Below, piece after piece: positions 25,090 through 33,773 of a DNA stretch of 64,000 nucleotides. The stretch comes from Oceanicola sp. 502str15. Its GTDB lineage: Bacteria > Pseudomonadota > Alphaproteobacteria > Rhodobacterales > Rhodobacteraceae. Positions within the stretch are counted from its first letter, which is position 1. Each line of letters opens with the position of its first letter. The position numbers were made by a program, and so were the translations under genes. Below the pieces are notes generated by a model. The model was given only the letters and a program-made list of their open reading frames with translations. It did not search any database and was not told where the DNA came from. Location: assembly GCF_024105635.1 (NCBI RefSeq), contig NZ_WYDQ01000001.1, positions 2,480,001 through 2,544,000 of the forward strand. The letters are read 5' to 3'.

Positions 25090-26352
25090 TCATTCGCCCC
25101 CGGCCGGAGTTTCTGCCGCATCGGAGGCCGCATCGCCCTCCGCCCCGGCTGCATCGGGCGCGGCGTCTTCCACCACCCCCGTGGCGCTGATCGTCACCGG
25201 CACCGTCGCAATCTCGGCCCCGTCCGACAGGTTGTTCAGCCCGTCGAGGATCACCATGTCGCCCGCCACCACGCCCGAGGTCACGACCCATGCGTTCTCA
25301 TAGGTGCCCGCGGTTTCCAGCAGCACTTGGCTGGCCTTGCCGTCGACGGCCAGAAACACCGTCAGCGTCCCGTCCGACTGCCGCGTGGTCGCCCGCTGCG
25401 GCACCAGAACCGCCCTGCGCGAACCGATCACGATCTCCGTGCGCAAAAACTGCCCGGGCAGAATGCGCCGCGCGTCATTGGCAAACTCGAAGCGCAGATC
25501 GACGGAGCCGGTGGTGGTCGAAACATTGACCCCCGGCGTTACCAGCCGCCCGGTGCTCTCGTAGGTGGTGCCGCTCTCCAGCGTCAGCTTCACCCCGAGC
25601 TGGTCGCCGGGCTGCAAGGCGCCGCTGTCGATCAGCTCGCGCACCCGCCCGATGCGGGCCGAGCTTTCGGCCACGTCCACGTAGATCGGGTCAAGCTGGG
25701 TCACGGTGGCCAGCGCCTCGGTCTGGTTCGCGGTCACGATCGCCCCGACCGAAACCGAGGCCACCGAGGTGATCCCCGCAATCGGGCTCTTCATTTCGGT
25801 GCGGTCCATGTCGAGCTGCGCCGTCTGCACGGCGGCCTCGGCGCTCTTCAGCGCCGCTTCGGCAGAGGCCACATTGGCCCGCGCCGTCTGCACCTCCGAT
25901 ACCGTGGCCCCCACGCCTTCAAGCCGCTCGTAACGCTCCACCGTGGCGCGGGCGGTGCTCAGGCCCGCCTCGGCGCTGGCCTTCTGGGCCTCGGCGGCGG
26001 CCAGCGCGGCCTCGTAGCTGTCGGGCTCCAGCCGGAACAGCGGCGCGCCAACCTCCACCGGGCGGCCCGGCTCGTAGAGGATCTCTTCCACCATGCCGCC
26101 CACCCGCGGGCGTATCTCGGTTTCGGCGCTCGCCACGGCCCGGCCCGGCAGCGTCACCGAATAGGGCACATCCGCCTCTTCCAGCGCCATCACCCCCACC
26201 TGCGTCGGCCCGCGCGACCCGCCGCCCGGCGGCATCCCCTGGGCATGGGCAAGGGCGATGCTCGCCAGCAGGATCAGGGCAGCCAGCGCGGCAGCAAGGA
26301 ACACCGAGGGGCGGCGGGCGCCCCTGGCGTGGGGAAATTCGGAAGCGGACAT
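25090..26352 (-). CDS. RND efflux pump periplasmic adaptor (membrane fusion protein)
   Basis: About 420 residues. An N-terminal membrane anchor or signal (VFLAAALAALILLASIALAHA) is followed by MPPGGGSRGPTQVGVMALE. The lipoyl halves contain ATAETEIRPRVGGMVEEILYEPGRPVEVGAPL-like sequence (here SAETEIRPRVGG), with a helical hairpin in between and a C-terminal beta-barrel and membrane-proximal domain. The ATG at 26352 follows GGAG; the extra 51 codons possible upstream do not resemble the family. It is co-transcribed with the RND gene, 3 bases apart. The C-terminal tail is acidic and Ala-rich. No local regulator was seen. Confidence 0.92.
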   Translation of the reverse strand: MSASEFPHARGARRPSVFLAAALAALILLASIALAHAQGMPPGGGSRGPTQVGVMALEEADVPYSVTLPGRAVASAETEIRPRVGGMVEEILYEPGRPVEVGAPLFRLEPDSYEAALAAAEAQKASAEAGLSTARATVERYERLEGVGATVSEVQTARANVASAEAALKSAEAAVQTAQLDMDRTEMKSPIAGITSVASVSVGAIVTANQTEALATVTQLDPIYVDVAESSARIGRVRELIDSGALQPGDQLGVKLTLESGTTYESTGRLVTPGVNVSTTTGSVDLRFEFANDARRILPGQFLRTEIVIGSRRAVLVPQRATTRQSDGTLTVFLAVDGKASQVLLETAGTYENAWVVTSGVVAGDMVILDGLNNLSDGAEIATVPVTISATGVVEDAAPDAAGAEGDAASDAAETPAGGE

Positions 26353-26506
26353 GAGAACTCCAGTCGGGCGGAAATACGTGTATCTGCGCATGGAACGCCG
26401 CAGCGCAGCAAGTCCGTCGCTCGGAAGGGAGAATTGTGCGCTGGCGCAGGGTGCCATCGGGCAAGTCCCTGCCATGGCGCGTGTTTTTCCCGCGCCCGAA
26501 AGCAAA

Positions 26507-26537
26507 GGCCCTCCCCCGCGCCAGGCGGGAGAGGGCC
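26507..26537 (-). terminator. Terminator of the sugar ABC operon
   Basis: GGCCCTC and GAGGGCC arms enclose a further CCCGCC/GGCGGG-like stem. On the minus strand the hairpin is followed by TTTGCTTT. It begins 33 bases after the binding-protein stop, so it probably ends the importer transcript before the efflux adaptor. Confidence 0.65.
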
Positions 26538-26569
26538 GTTGTCAGGTCCGGATCAGGCCGGATCAGGGT

Positions 26570-27493
26570 TCAGTCGTAAAGGACGGCGGCAACCTCGGGG
26601 CTGTCCATGTTGTCCTTGTCGTACCAGTAGAAGCCGGTGTCGATGACCTCGGGCAGCTCTTCGCCCTTCATCGCCTTGGCCAGCGAGTCCACCACGCATT
26701 CGCCAATGCCCACCGGGTTCTGGGTGATCGAGCCGCGCAGGGTGCCATCCATGATCGCATCCTTCTGGCTCTTGCCGGAGTCAAAGCCCACGCCCACGAT
26801 ATCGGCGCCGGTCTCCTTCAGCGCCACCGCAAGGCCAATCGCCGCGCCCTCGTTGGAGGCAAAGATGCCCTTGAGGTCGGGGTTGGCCTGCAGCATCGCC
26901 TTGGCCGTCTCCGTCGCCTTCAGCGCATCGTTGGCATATTGCACATCGACGATCTCGATGTTCGGATAGGCCGCCTCGATCTGGTTGAGGAAGCCATCGC
27001 GCCGACCGATGCCGGTGGCCGAGGTCTGGTCGTGGATGATGGCGGCCACCTTGCCTTCGCCACCAATCGCATCGGCCAGCCCGTCCGCACCCGCGGCGGC
27101 GGCGGCCATGTTGTCGGTGGTGCAGGTGGTCAGCGGCAGGTCGGACTCAACACCCGAGTCGAAGGCCACGATGGGAATGCCCGCATCGGCCGCCTTGCGC
27201 AGCGCCGGCACCTGGGCCTGGCTGTCGAGCGCGGCAAAGCCGAGGCCCTGCGGCTTCTTGGCGATGGCGGCGTTCAGAATGTCGGTCTGCTTGTCGATCT
27301 CGGCCTCGGTGTTGGGGCCTTCGAAGGTGATCGACACGCCATTACGCTCGGCCGCCGACTCGGCGCCCGCTTTCACCGCCTGCCAGAACTGGTGGCTGAA
27401 GCCCTTGGCGATGATCGGAAAGTAGGTGTCTTGCGCCATGGCGGGGCCAGCCAGCATGGTGGCCGCGCCGAGGGCTGCAATCAGTTTCTTCAT
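26570..27493 (-). CDS. Sugar ABC transporter substrate-binding protein (RbsB type)
   Basis: A 307-residue periplasmic binding protein of the ribose/galactose (type I) class. The signal peptide MKKLIAALGAATMLAGPAMAQ is followed by DTYFPIIAKGFSHQFWQAVKAGAE, then GLGFAALDSQAQVPALRKAAD and GIPIVAFDSGVESD, all typical. The start at 27493 has a GGAGG-type site (GGGAGGAAACC). It is followed by a permease and ATPase in the unusual gene order ATPase-permease-binding protein along the transcript. The downstream sugar enzymes suggest an aldose ligand. Confidence 0.93.
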   Translation of the reverse strand: MKKLIAALGAATMLAGPAMAQDTYFPIIAKGFSHQFWQAVKAGAESAAERNGVSITFEGPNTEAEIDKQTDILNAAIAKKPQGLGFAALDSQAQVPALRKAADAGIPIVAFDSGVESDLPLTTCTTDNMAAAAAGADGLADAIGGEGKVAAIIHDQTSATGIGRRDGFLNQIEAAYPNIEIVDVQYANDALKATETAKAMLQANPDLKGIFASNEGAAIGLAVALKETGADIVGVGFDSGKSQKDAIMDGTLRGSITQNPVGIGECVVDSLAKAMKGEELPEVIDTGFYWYDKDNMDSPEVAAVLYD

Positions 27494-27554
27494 GGTGGTT
27501 TCCTCCCAGATAACCTTTGTTTCACTTCGATAGGCGCGCCTTGCGCCCTGCCCG

Positions 27555-28559
27555 TCAGCTCTTCTTGCGGAGCATGATATCCACGTAGACGGCGGCAATG
27601 ATGATGACGCCGGTGATGACGATCTTCCATTCTTCCTGCACCCCCATGACGCGCAGGCCATTGGTGAGCACAGACATGATGAACGCGCCAATGATGGTGC
27701 CCAGCACCGTGCCCCGCCCGCCCGAAAGCGAGGTGCCCCCGATGACGGCGGCGGCGATGGCATCGAGTTCGTAGCCGAGGCCCAACGCTGGCTGTGCCGA
27801 GTTGAGGCGGGACGAAATCAGCAGGCCCGCAACGCCGCAGATCATGCCGCTGACGCCGTAGGTCACGATCTTCCAGAGGTCGACGTTGACGCCCGAAAGC
27901 CGCGCCGCCTCCTCGTTGGAACCCAGCGAAAAGATGTAGCGGCCAAGGATCGTGCGGGTCAGCACGATGGACGAGATGATGGCGACCCCGAACATGATGA
28001 ACACGCCGTTCGGAATTTCGAGCCCCGGGATCAGCAGCGTGATCGAGCTTTCCGAGGCGAGGTAATAGTAACTCGGCGTGTCGTTGAAGTAGATCGGCTT
28101 GGCCCCCGAGAACACCAGCGCAAGGCCCCGCGCAATCTGCATCATCCCCAGCGTGGCGATGAAGGGCGGGATCTTCAGCTTGGCGATGCACCCGCCCGAG
28201 ATCGAGCCCATGAAGCCGCCGAACAGGATCGCGCCGGCAATCCCGAAGGGCAGCGGCAGCCCGAGGTTGGTCAGGATCAGCCCGGCCACAACCGCCGTCA
28301 GCGTCATCAGCGTGCCGACCGACAGGTCGATCCCGCCGGTGATGATCACGAAGGTCACCGCCACGCCGAGCACGCCGTTTACCGCCGTGGCCTGCATGAT
28401 GTTCACCATGTTCGACCATTGCGCAAAGTTCGGCGCGAAGATCGAGAAGAAGCCGAGCAGCAGGATCAGCACCACGAAGGCCACGGCCTTCTGCAATGTC
28501 CCCACGGCGATGAACCCCCTGCGTGCGTCCTCGGCAGGTGTGGCGGTGGCGTCTGTCAT
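27555..28559 (-). CDS. Sugar ABC transporter permease (RbsC type)
   Basis: A 334-residue inner-membrane permease with about 9-10 helices. FVIITGGIDLSVGTLMTLTAV, GRYIFSLGSNEEAARLSGVNV (the loop that contacts the ATPase) and GGTSLSGGRGTVLGTIIGAFI are hallmarks of ribose-type permeases. It lies between the ATPase and binding-protein genes. The gap of 61 bases to the binding protein contains no clear promoter. Confidence 0.95.
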   Translation of the reverse strand: MTDATATPAEDARRGFIAVGTLQKAVAFVVLILLLGFFSIFAPNFAQWSNMVNIMQATAVNGVLGVAVTFVIITGGIDLSVGTLMTLTAVVAGLILTNLGLPLPFGIAGAILFGGFMGSISGGCIAKLKIPPFIATLGMMQIARGLALVFSGAKPIYFNDTPSYYYLASESSITLLIPGLEIPNGVFIMFGVAIISSIVLTRTILGRYIFSLGSNEEAARLSGVNVDLWKIVTYGVSGMICGVAGLLISSRLNSAQPALGLGYELDAIAAAVIGGTSLSGGRGTVLGTIIGAFIMSVLTNGLRVMGVQEEWKIVITGVIIIAAVYVDIMLRKKS

Positions 28560-28586
28560 CTGGTGGTGTCCCCTCTCATGCCGTTC

Positions 28587-30107
28587 TCACGCGGCGCTTT
28601 CGTGGCGTTCGGTGGCCAGCGTCATGATGTCTTCCTGGCTGGCGGTGCGGCCATCGAGCTCGCCGGTGATCCGGCCCTCGCACATCACCAGAATGCGCTG
28701 TGACAGGCGCAGCACCTCCTCCAGCTCCGAGGAGATGACGATGATCGCCTTGCCCTGTGCCGCGAGGTCTTCGAGCAGGGTATAGATCTCGGCCTTGGCC
28801 CCCACGTCGATGCCCCGCGTCGGCTCGTCGAAAATGAGGATGTCGCAATCGCGCAGCAGCCACTTGGCGATGACCACCTTCTGCTGGTTGCCCCCCGAGA
28901 GCAGGCGGGTTTCCTGCTCCACGGTCGGGGTCTTCACCTTCAGCTTGGCCACGTAGTCCTTCGCCACCTGCGTCAGCGCCCGGTCACGCATGAAGAAGCG
29001 GCCCTTCACGAAGCGTTTCCACGAGGCCATGGTGATGTTGTCGCCCACGCTCATGCCGGTCACGAGGCCAAACTGCTTCCGGTCCTCGGAGAGATAGGCA
29101 ATGCCGTTCTCCACCGCGTCCTTCGGGCTCCTGATCTGCCGGGGGGCGCCGTGCACGTGGACGGTGCCGCTGTCGATCGGGTCGGCGCCGAAGATCGCGC
29201 GGGCCACCTCGGTGCGCCCCGCGCCCATCAGCCCGGCAAACCCGAGGATCTCGCCCTTCCTGAGCGAGAAGCTCACGTCCTGCACCATCCGCCCGTGGTT
29301 CAGCCCCTCCACCCGCAGCACCTCCTCGGCCTGCGCCTCGCCCTCGGCCCGGTGCTGCCCGGCAAGCTCGCGGCCCACCATGAGCTGGATCACCTGCTCG
29401 ATCGAGGTTTCGGCGGCAGGCAGCATGTCGATGTATTCGCCGTCGCGCATCACCAGAATGCGGTCGGCAATGCGCTTCACCTCGGCCATCTTGTGGGTGA
29501 TGTAGATGATCCCCACGCCCTGCGCCTTCAGGTCTTCGACGATGGCGATCAGGTGCTCCACCTCCACCTCGTTGAGCGCCGAGGTCGGCTCGTCCATCAC
29601 CAGCACGCGGGCGTTGAAGCTGAGCGCCTTGGCAATCTCCACCAGCTGCTGGCGGGCCACCGTCAGCTCGCCCACCTCCTGCCCGGGGTCGATATTCACC
29701 TTCATGCGGGCAAAGATGGCGGCGGCATCGGCCCTCATCTTCGCCTCGTCCACGAACATTCCCATCCCCTTGCGCGGCTCGCGCCCGATGTAGATGTTCT
29801 GCGCCGCCGTCAGGTGGTTCATCAGGAACAGCTCCTGATGGATGATCGAAATGCCGAGTTCCTGCGCCGCCGTCGGCCCCGGCACCGTGACCTTGCGGCC
29901 ATCCACACGGATCTCGCCCTCGTCGGGCTGATACACGCCGGTCAGGATCTTCATCAGGGTGGATTTGCCCGCGCCGTTCTCGCCCATCAGGGCCACAACC
30001 TCGCCGGGCCGCAGATCGAGCCGCGCCTCGTGCAGCGCGCGAACCCCCGGAAACGACTTGCCGATTCCGGTCAGCTCCACGATGGGCGCAGACCCCGTCC
30101 GATCCAT
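28587..30107 (-). CDS. Sugar ABC transporter ATP-binding protein, two-domain (RbsA/MglA type)
   Basis: A 506-residue ATPase with two nucleotide-binding halves. The first has Walker [10 protein letters not shown] near residue 43, a [10 protein letters not shown] signature and [11 protein letters not shown]. In the second the Walker A position reads GLMGAGRTE, lacking the Lys, as is usual for this family, with signature [16 protein letters not shown] and [11 protein letters not shown]. It is the first gene of the importer operon and is divergent from the aldose dehydrogenase gene across a 203-base control region. Confidence 0.96.
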   Translation of the reverse strand: MDRTGSAPIVELTGIGKSFPGVRALHEARLDLRPGEVVALMGENGAGKSTLMKILTGVYQPDEGEIRVDGRKVTVPGPTAAQELGISIIHQELFLMNHLTAAQNIYIGREPRKGMGMFVDEAKMRADAAAIFARMKVNIDPGQEVGELTVARQQLVEIAKALSFNARVLVMDEPTSALNEVEVEHLIAIVEDLKAQGVGIIYITHKMAEVKRIADRILVMRDGEYIDMLPAAETSIEQVIQLMVGRELAGQHRAEGEAQAEEVLRVEGLNHGRMVQDVSFSLRKGEILGFAGLMGAGRTEVARAIFGADPIDSGTVHVHGAPRQIRSPKDAVENGIAYLSEDRKQFGLVTGMSVGDNITMASWKRFVKGRFFMRDRALTQVAKDYVAKLKVKTPTVEQETRLLSGGNQQKVVIAKWLLRDCDILIFDEPTRGIDVGAKAEIYTLLEDLAAQGKAIIVISSELEEVLRLSQRILVMCEGRITGELDGRTASQEDIMTLATERHESAA

Positions 30108-30310
30108 TGCAATCCTCCCGTTGCGCCGGTCTTTTCTGCGGCGGGTCTCCTCCTCAAGAGCCGCGCCACGGGACTGGTCGCGCTAACACTGTTGCTTTTC
30201 CGCGCGTCCAAGCAAAGGGGTTTTTTCAATTTCTTTCCCCCGCGCGGCGCCTCGCCCTGTCCGCGCCCGCCCGGCTCGGCTACAACGGGCGAACCGCAAG
30301 GGAGGACGCG
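30108..30310. promoter_or_regulatory. Divergent control region of the sugar importer and aldose dehydrogenase
   Basis: This 203-base spacer must hold promoters for both directions. The AT-rich centre (around 30185-30240) includes the short inverted element AACACTGTT at 30185-30193 and a GGGGTTTTTTCAATTTC tract. No regulator gene lies nearby and no standard -35/-10 pair stands out. The ribosome site for the dehydrogenase is GGGAGGA, just before 30311. Confidence 0.35.
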
Positions 30311-31273
30311 ATGACACAGGCGAGTCTGGGCAAGGACGGCCCCGCAATCAGCCCGATCTGCTTTGGCACATCGGCCCTGGGCGACATGCCCGACACCTAC
30401 GGATACGAGGTCAGCGAAGAGCGCGCCGCCCAGACCCTGAGCGCCATATTCGACGGCCCCTGCAATTTTCTGGACACCTCCCGCATCTACGGCTTCGGCC
30501 GGTCCGAGGCGCGCATCGGCGCGGCCATCGCGGCGCGTGGCGGGCTGCCCGAGGGCTTCGTGCTGGCCACCAAGCTCGACCGCGACGCCGAGACCGGCCG
30601 CTTCGATGCCGCCCGCGTCCGCCAGTCGGTCGAGGAGAGCCTCGAGGCGCTCGGCGTGAGCCACATCGACTTGCTGCACCTCCACGACCCCGAGCACGCC
30701 CGCGACCTCGAAGAGATCACCGCGCCGGGCGGCGCGCTCGACGAAATGTTCAAGCTGCGCGACGAGGGCATCGCCGGCAAGGTGGGCCTCGCCATGGGCC
30801 GGGTCGACATGATGTTTCCGCTGGTCCGGGAGCGCCCCTTCGACGCGATCCTCAGCCACAACCGCTTCTCGCTGCTCAACCGCGCCGCCGACGAGATGTT
30901 CAGCTGGGCGCATGAGGCCGGGATCTGCGTGCTCAACGCCGCGCCCTACGCCGGCGGGGTACTGGCCAAGGGCTCGTCGCAGATGAAGCAGATCACCTAC
31001 CAGAAGGCCGACGAGGCCGCGCTGGCCCCGGTCCGCGCGATCGAGGAGGTCTGCTCCCGCCATCAGGTGCCCGTGGGCGCGGTGGCGCTGCAATTCTCGC
31101 TGCGCGACCCGCGCATCGCCTCCACCGTCATCGGCGTCTCCAGCCCCGAGCGGGTGGCCCAAACCGTGGGCTGGGCCGAATGGGAGGTGCCGCCGCAGGT
31201 CTGGGCCGAACTCGAGGCGCTGGGCTACTCCACCGAAGACCCGGAGGCCAACCGCGACTATCGCCCGGGCTGA
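30311..31273 (+). CDS. Aldo/keto reductase, L-fucose (D-threo-aldose) 1-dehydrogenase-like
   Basis: A 320-residue NAD(P)-dependent enzyme with the aldo/keto reductase barrel. FLDTSRIYGFGRSEARIGAA carries the catalytic Asp and Tyr, LATKLDRD the Lys, and SHIDLLHLHDPEHA the His. The C-terminal STVIGVSSPERVAQTV binds the cofactor. Sequence style and neighbours match D-threo-aldose 1-dehydrogenases, which oxidise L-fucose and similar aldoses to lactones. A mutarotase and a lactonase-type protein nearby fit the same pathway. The exact sugar is not proven. Confidence 0.85.
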   Translation: MTQASLGKDGPAISPICFGTSALGDMPDTYGYEVSEERAAQTLSAIFDGPCNFLDTSRIYGFGRSEARIGAAIAARGGLPEGFVLATKLDRDAETGRFDAARVRQSVEESLEALGVSHIDLLHLHDPEHARDLEEITAPGGALDEMFKLRDEGIAGKVGLAMGRVDMMFPLVRERPFDAILSHNRFSLLNRAADEMFSWAHEAGICVLNAAPYAGGVLAKGSSQMKQITYQKADEAALAPVRAIEEVCSRHQVPVGAVALQFSLRDPRIASTVIGVSSPERVAQTVGWAEWEVPPQVWAELEALGYSTEDPEANRDYRPG

Positions 31274-31285
31274 GGCGCGCCTCAG
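31270..31285. terminator. 16-base palindrome covering both convergent stop codons
   Basis: CTGAGGCGCGCCTCAG is a perfect palindrome that includes the TGA of the aldo/keto reductase gene and, on the other strand, the TGA of the mutarotase gene. It has no loop bases, so it is a poor classic terminator. It could still help convergent transcripts pair or stop. Confidence 0.3.
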
Positions 31286-31611
31286 GGCAGGTAGAACACC
31301 TGCTCCATCCCGGCCCACCACTCGCCCTCCTCCCGGCTCTCCAGCGGCCGCTGCATCGGGCCGCAGACCGCCCACCACTCCCGCGTCACCGGGTCGGCGG
31401 CGATGGCCTCCATGTCGGCCTCGAAATCCTCGCCGACATACTCCCAGTAGCCAAACATCAGGTTCTCCGGCTCGCGCAGGAAGATCGAGTAGTTGGTCAC
31501 GTTCGACGCCTTGATCCGCGCCGCCACCTGCGGCCAGATCTCAGCATGAACGCGCTTGTATTCGGCAATCTGTTCGGGCGCGATGCCGATCACGAAGCCC
31601 ATCCTCTGCAT
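31282..31611 (-). CDS. L-rhamnose/L-fucose mutarotase family protein (RhaM type)
   Basis: A 109-residue protein that should interconvert sugar anomers. MQRMGFVIGIAPEQIAEYKRVHAEIWPQV holds the family's Tyr and His, and NYSIFLREPENLMFGYWEYVG, REWWAVCGPMQRPL and WWAGMEQVFYLP complete the RhaM pattern. The ATG at 31611 lies 11 bases after the amidohydrolase stop, with a GAGGGAG ribosome site; longer readings do not resemble the family. It forms an operon with the amidohydrolase and would feed the correct anomer to the dehydrogenase encoded opposite. Confidence 0.9.
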   Translation of the reverse strand: MQRMGFVIGIAPEQIAEYKRVHAEIWPQVAARIKASNVTNYSIFLREPENLMFGYWEYVGEDFEADMEAIAADPVTREWWAVCGPMQRPLESREEGEWWAGMEQVFYLP

Positions 31612-31622
31612 CCCGCTCTCCC

Positions 31623-32450
31623 TCACGTCTCCAACCCGTAGAACCGCCGCGCCGTGCCGCCAAAGACCTCGGCCCGCTCGCGCTCCGATAGCCCGCGCGT
31701 CAGCGCCTGTGCCGCACCAAACCAGCCTTCGTAGTCGCCCACCAGCTCCAGCACCGGCCAGTCGCTGCCCCACATCACCCGATCCGGGCCAAAGACCTTC
31801 AGCACATGCCCCGCCACCTCGCGCAGCCCCTCGGCGCTCCAGCCCGGGCCGTATTCGGTGGCCAGCCCCGAGAGCTTGCAGACCACATGGCGATGCGCCG
31901 CAAGCCGGCTCATCCCCTCGCGCCACGCAGGCCCCGGATCGCTGCCCTCGAACACGGGCTTGGCGCAATGGTCGATCACCACCGGCAGCTCGGGCACCTG
32001 CGCCACGAACTGCGCCAGCATCGGCAGGTGGCGCGGCGTCACCAGCGCGTCAAACCGCAGGCCGGCGCGGGCCACCAGCCGCAACCCCTCCACCACCGCG
32101 GGGCGCAGCAGCCACTCGGTATCCTCGATATCCTGCAACATCGGGCGCAGGCTCTTCAGCGCCGGGTGGGAGATGCGGGCAAGCTGCCCCGGCACGTCGC
32201 CCTCGAGGTCGATCCAGCCGACCACGCACTGCACCAGCGGGCTGTCATCGGCCAACGCCAACAGGTATTCGGTTTCCGCCACGGTCGGCGCCGCCTGCAC
32301 CAGCACCGTGCCGCCTACCCCGCAGGCCGCGGCCATGGGGGCAAGCTGCTCGGGGCCGTAATCCCTGCGGATCGCGGCCACGCTCTCGTCCATCCAGCCG
32401 TAATCGCCCCGGCCGATCTGCCAGAAATGCTGATGTGCGTCGATAATCAT
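31623..32450 (-). CDS. Amidohydrolase family 2 protein, L-fucono/rhamnono-lactonase-like
   Basis: A 275-residue metal-dependent hydrolase. IIDAHQHFWQI gives the H-x-H metal motif at the start, VVIDHCAKP the central His and VMWGSDWPVLEL the late Asp. These are the hallmarks of the lactonase branch of amidohydrolase-2 proteins, which open sugar lactones such as L-fuconolactone. The ATG at 32450 gives the standard opening MIIDAHQHFW. It is divergent from the SDR gene, with about 100 bases between. Confidence 0.88.
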   Translation of the reverse strand: MIIDAHQHFWQIGRGDYGWMDESVAAIRRDYGPEQLAPMAAACGVGGTVLVQAAPTVAETEYLLALADDSPLVQCVVGWIDLEGDVPGQLARISHPALKSLRPMLQDIEDTEWLLRPAVVEGLRLVARAGLRFDALVTPRHLPMLAQFVAQVPELPVVIDHCAKPVFEGSDPGPAWREGMSRLAAHRHVVCKLSGLATEYGPGWSAEGLREVAGHVLKVFGPDRVMWGSDWPVLELVGDYEGWFGAAQALTRGLSERERAEVFGGTARRFYGLET

Positions 32451-32553
32451 CGCGGCCCTCCCCTGCGCCACGTTTTCCGCCCGGCGCGGTGCTGTCAACC
32501 GGCGTTGCCATTCGCCGGGCAGGTGGCCATGGTGCGCCCGGACGGAGGACAGG

Positions 32554-33288
32554 ATGCACGACAGATTTTCGCTCGAAGGCCGCAAGGCGCTCGTCACCGG
32601 CGCCAATGCCGGCATCGGTCAGGCCATTGCCGTGGGGCTGGCCCGCGTCGGGGCCCATGTCACCTGCGCCGGGCGGCGCAGCTGCGCCGAAACCCTCGCG
32701 ATGATCGGCGGCGGGGCCGACGAGATGCTGCTCGATTTCGCCGACCCGATGGCCGCCCGCAATGTGTTCGCAGGCGCGGGCTACGACGTGCTGGTCAACA
32801 ACGCCGGCATCATCCGCCGCGCCGATGCGGTGGAGTTCACCGAGGCCGATTGGGACGCGGTGATGGACGTGAACCTCAAGGCGCTGTTCTTCACCTGCCA
32901 GTCCTTCGCCAAGGCGGCGCTGGCCGAAGAGCGGCCCGCCAAGATCATCAACATCGCCTCGCTGCTGAGCTTTCAGGGCGGCATCCGCGTGCCTTCCTAC
33001 ACCGCCGCCAAGCATGGGGTGGCGGGGCTGACCAAGCTCATGGCCAACGAATGGGCGGCGCGGCGGGTGAACGTGAATGCCATCGCGCCGGGCTACATCG
33101 AGACCGCCAACACCGAGGCCCTTCGCGCCGACACCGCCCGCAACGCCGCCATCCTCGAGCGCATCCCCGCAGGCCGCTGGGGCCAGCCCGAGGACATCGC
33201 CGATACCGCCGTCTTCCTCGCCGCCCCGGCCTCCGATTACCTGCACGGCGCGGTCATCAACGTCGACGGCGGATGGCTCGCCCGGTAA
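32554..33288 (+). CDS. Short-chain dehydrogenase/reductase (KduD-like)
   Basis: A 244-residue NAD(P)-dependent SDR. ALVTGANAGIGQAIAVGLA is the cofactor site (TGxxxGIG), NNAGIIRRADAVEFT the NNAG motif, and Ser, Tyr and Lys appear in NIASLLSFQGG and PSYTAAKHGVAGL. NAGIIRRAD and the C-terminal VINVDGGWLAR closely resemble 2-deoxy-D-gluconate 3-dehydrogenases and 2-keto-3-deoxy-L-fuconate dehydrogenases. In this cluster a role in oxidising a keto-deoxy sugar acid is plausible. It is followed at 20 bases by the DUF3237 gene. Confidence 0.9.
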   Translation: MHDRFSLEGRKALVTGANAGIGQAIAVGLARVGAHVTCAGRRSCAETLAMIGGGADEMLLDFADPMAARNVFAGAGYDVLVNNAGIIRRADAVEFTEADWDAVMDVNLKALFFTCQSFAKAALAEERPAKIINIASLLSFQGGIRVPSYTAAKHGVAGLTKLMANEWAARRVNVNAIAPGYIETANTEALRADTARNAAILERIPAGRWGQPEDIADTAVFLAAPASDYLHGAVINVDGGWLAR

Positions 33289-33308
33289 CGTCTGAACAGG
33301 AGACACCG

Positions 33309-33773
33309 ATGTATTTCAACGCCCCGCCCCTCACCCACGCCTTCGACCTCACCGTCGAGCTCGACCCGATCATGGAGATGGGCCCGGGCCGCGCCGGGCA
33401 GCGGCGGATCATCCCCATCATCGGCGGCACCGTCACCGGCGACCGGATCAGCGGCGAGGTGCTCAACCTCGGCGCCGACTGGCAGACCATCTTCGAGGGC
33501 GGACTGGCCGAGCTCGATACCCGCTACGCCATGCGCACCCACGACGGCGCGGTGATCGAGATCATCAACTTCGGCCTGCGCCACGGCCCCCCCGAGGTGA
33601 TGGCCCGCGTCGCGGCGGGCGAGGATGTCGACCCGCTCGACTACTACATGCGCACCCACTGCCGCCTCGAAACCGGCGATCCGCGCTACGCCTGGGTCAA
33701 CAAGCAGCTCTTCGTCGGCATCGGCGGACGCCGCGCCACCCGCGTCGAAATCTCGGTCTACGAACTCTCATGA
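33309..33773 (+). CDS. DUF3237 family protein
   Basis: A 154-residue protein that opens MYFNAPPLTHAFDLTVELDP and contains RRIIPIIGGTVTGDRISGEVLN, GGLAELDTRYAMRTHDGAVIEI and YYMRTHCRLETGDPRYAWVNKQLFV. These match DUF3237, a small beta-barrel family without a settled function. It has no signal peptide. Its stop overlaps the start of the AGE-family gene by four bases (ATGA), so the two are probably translated together. In this cluster it may handle a sugar-derived intermediate, but no reaction can be assigned. Confidence 0.85.
   Translation: MYFNAPPLTHAFDLTVELDPIMEMGPGRAGQRRIIPIIGGTVTGDRISGEVLNLGADWQTIFEGGLAELDTRYAMRTHDGAVIEIINFGLRHGPPEVMARVAAGEDVDPLDYYMRTHCRLETGDPRYAWVNKQLFVGIGGRRATRVEISVYELS

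Noticed and set aside
24064..26646. Plus-strand frame of 860 codons opposite the RND pump and adaptor
   Set aside because: It is antisense to two clear genes, is rich in Arg, His and Gly with no known domain, and arises from the strong third-position GC bias.
30185..30193. LacI-type operator AACACTGTT
   Set aside because: Too short and imperfect outside the core, and no LacI-type regulator is in the window; noted only as part of the divergent control region.
31806..33773. A 655-codon protein ending in DUF3237
   Set aside because: Only the last 154 codons are coding; the rest is an antisense or out-of-frame reading of the amidohydrolase and SDR genes.
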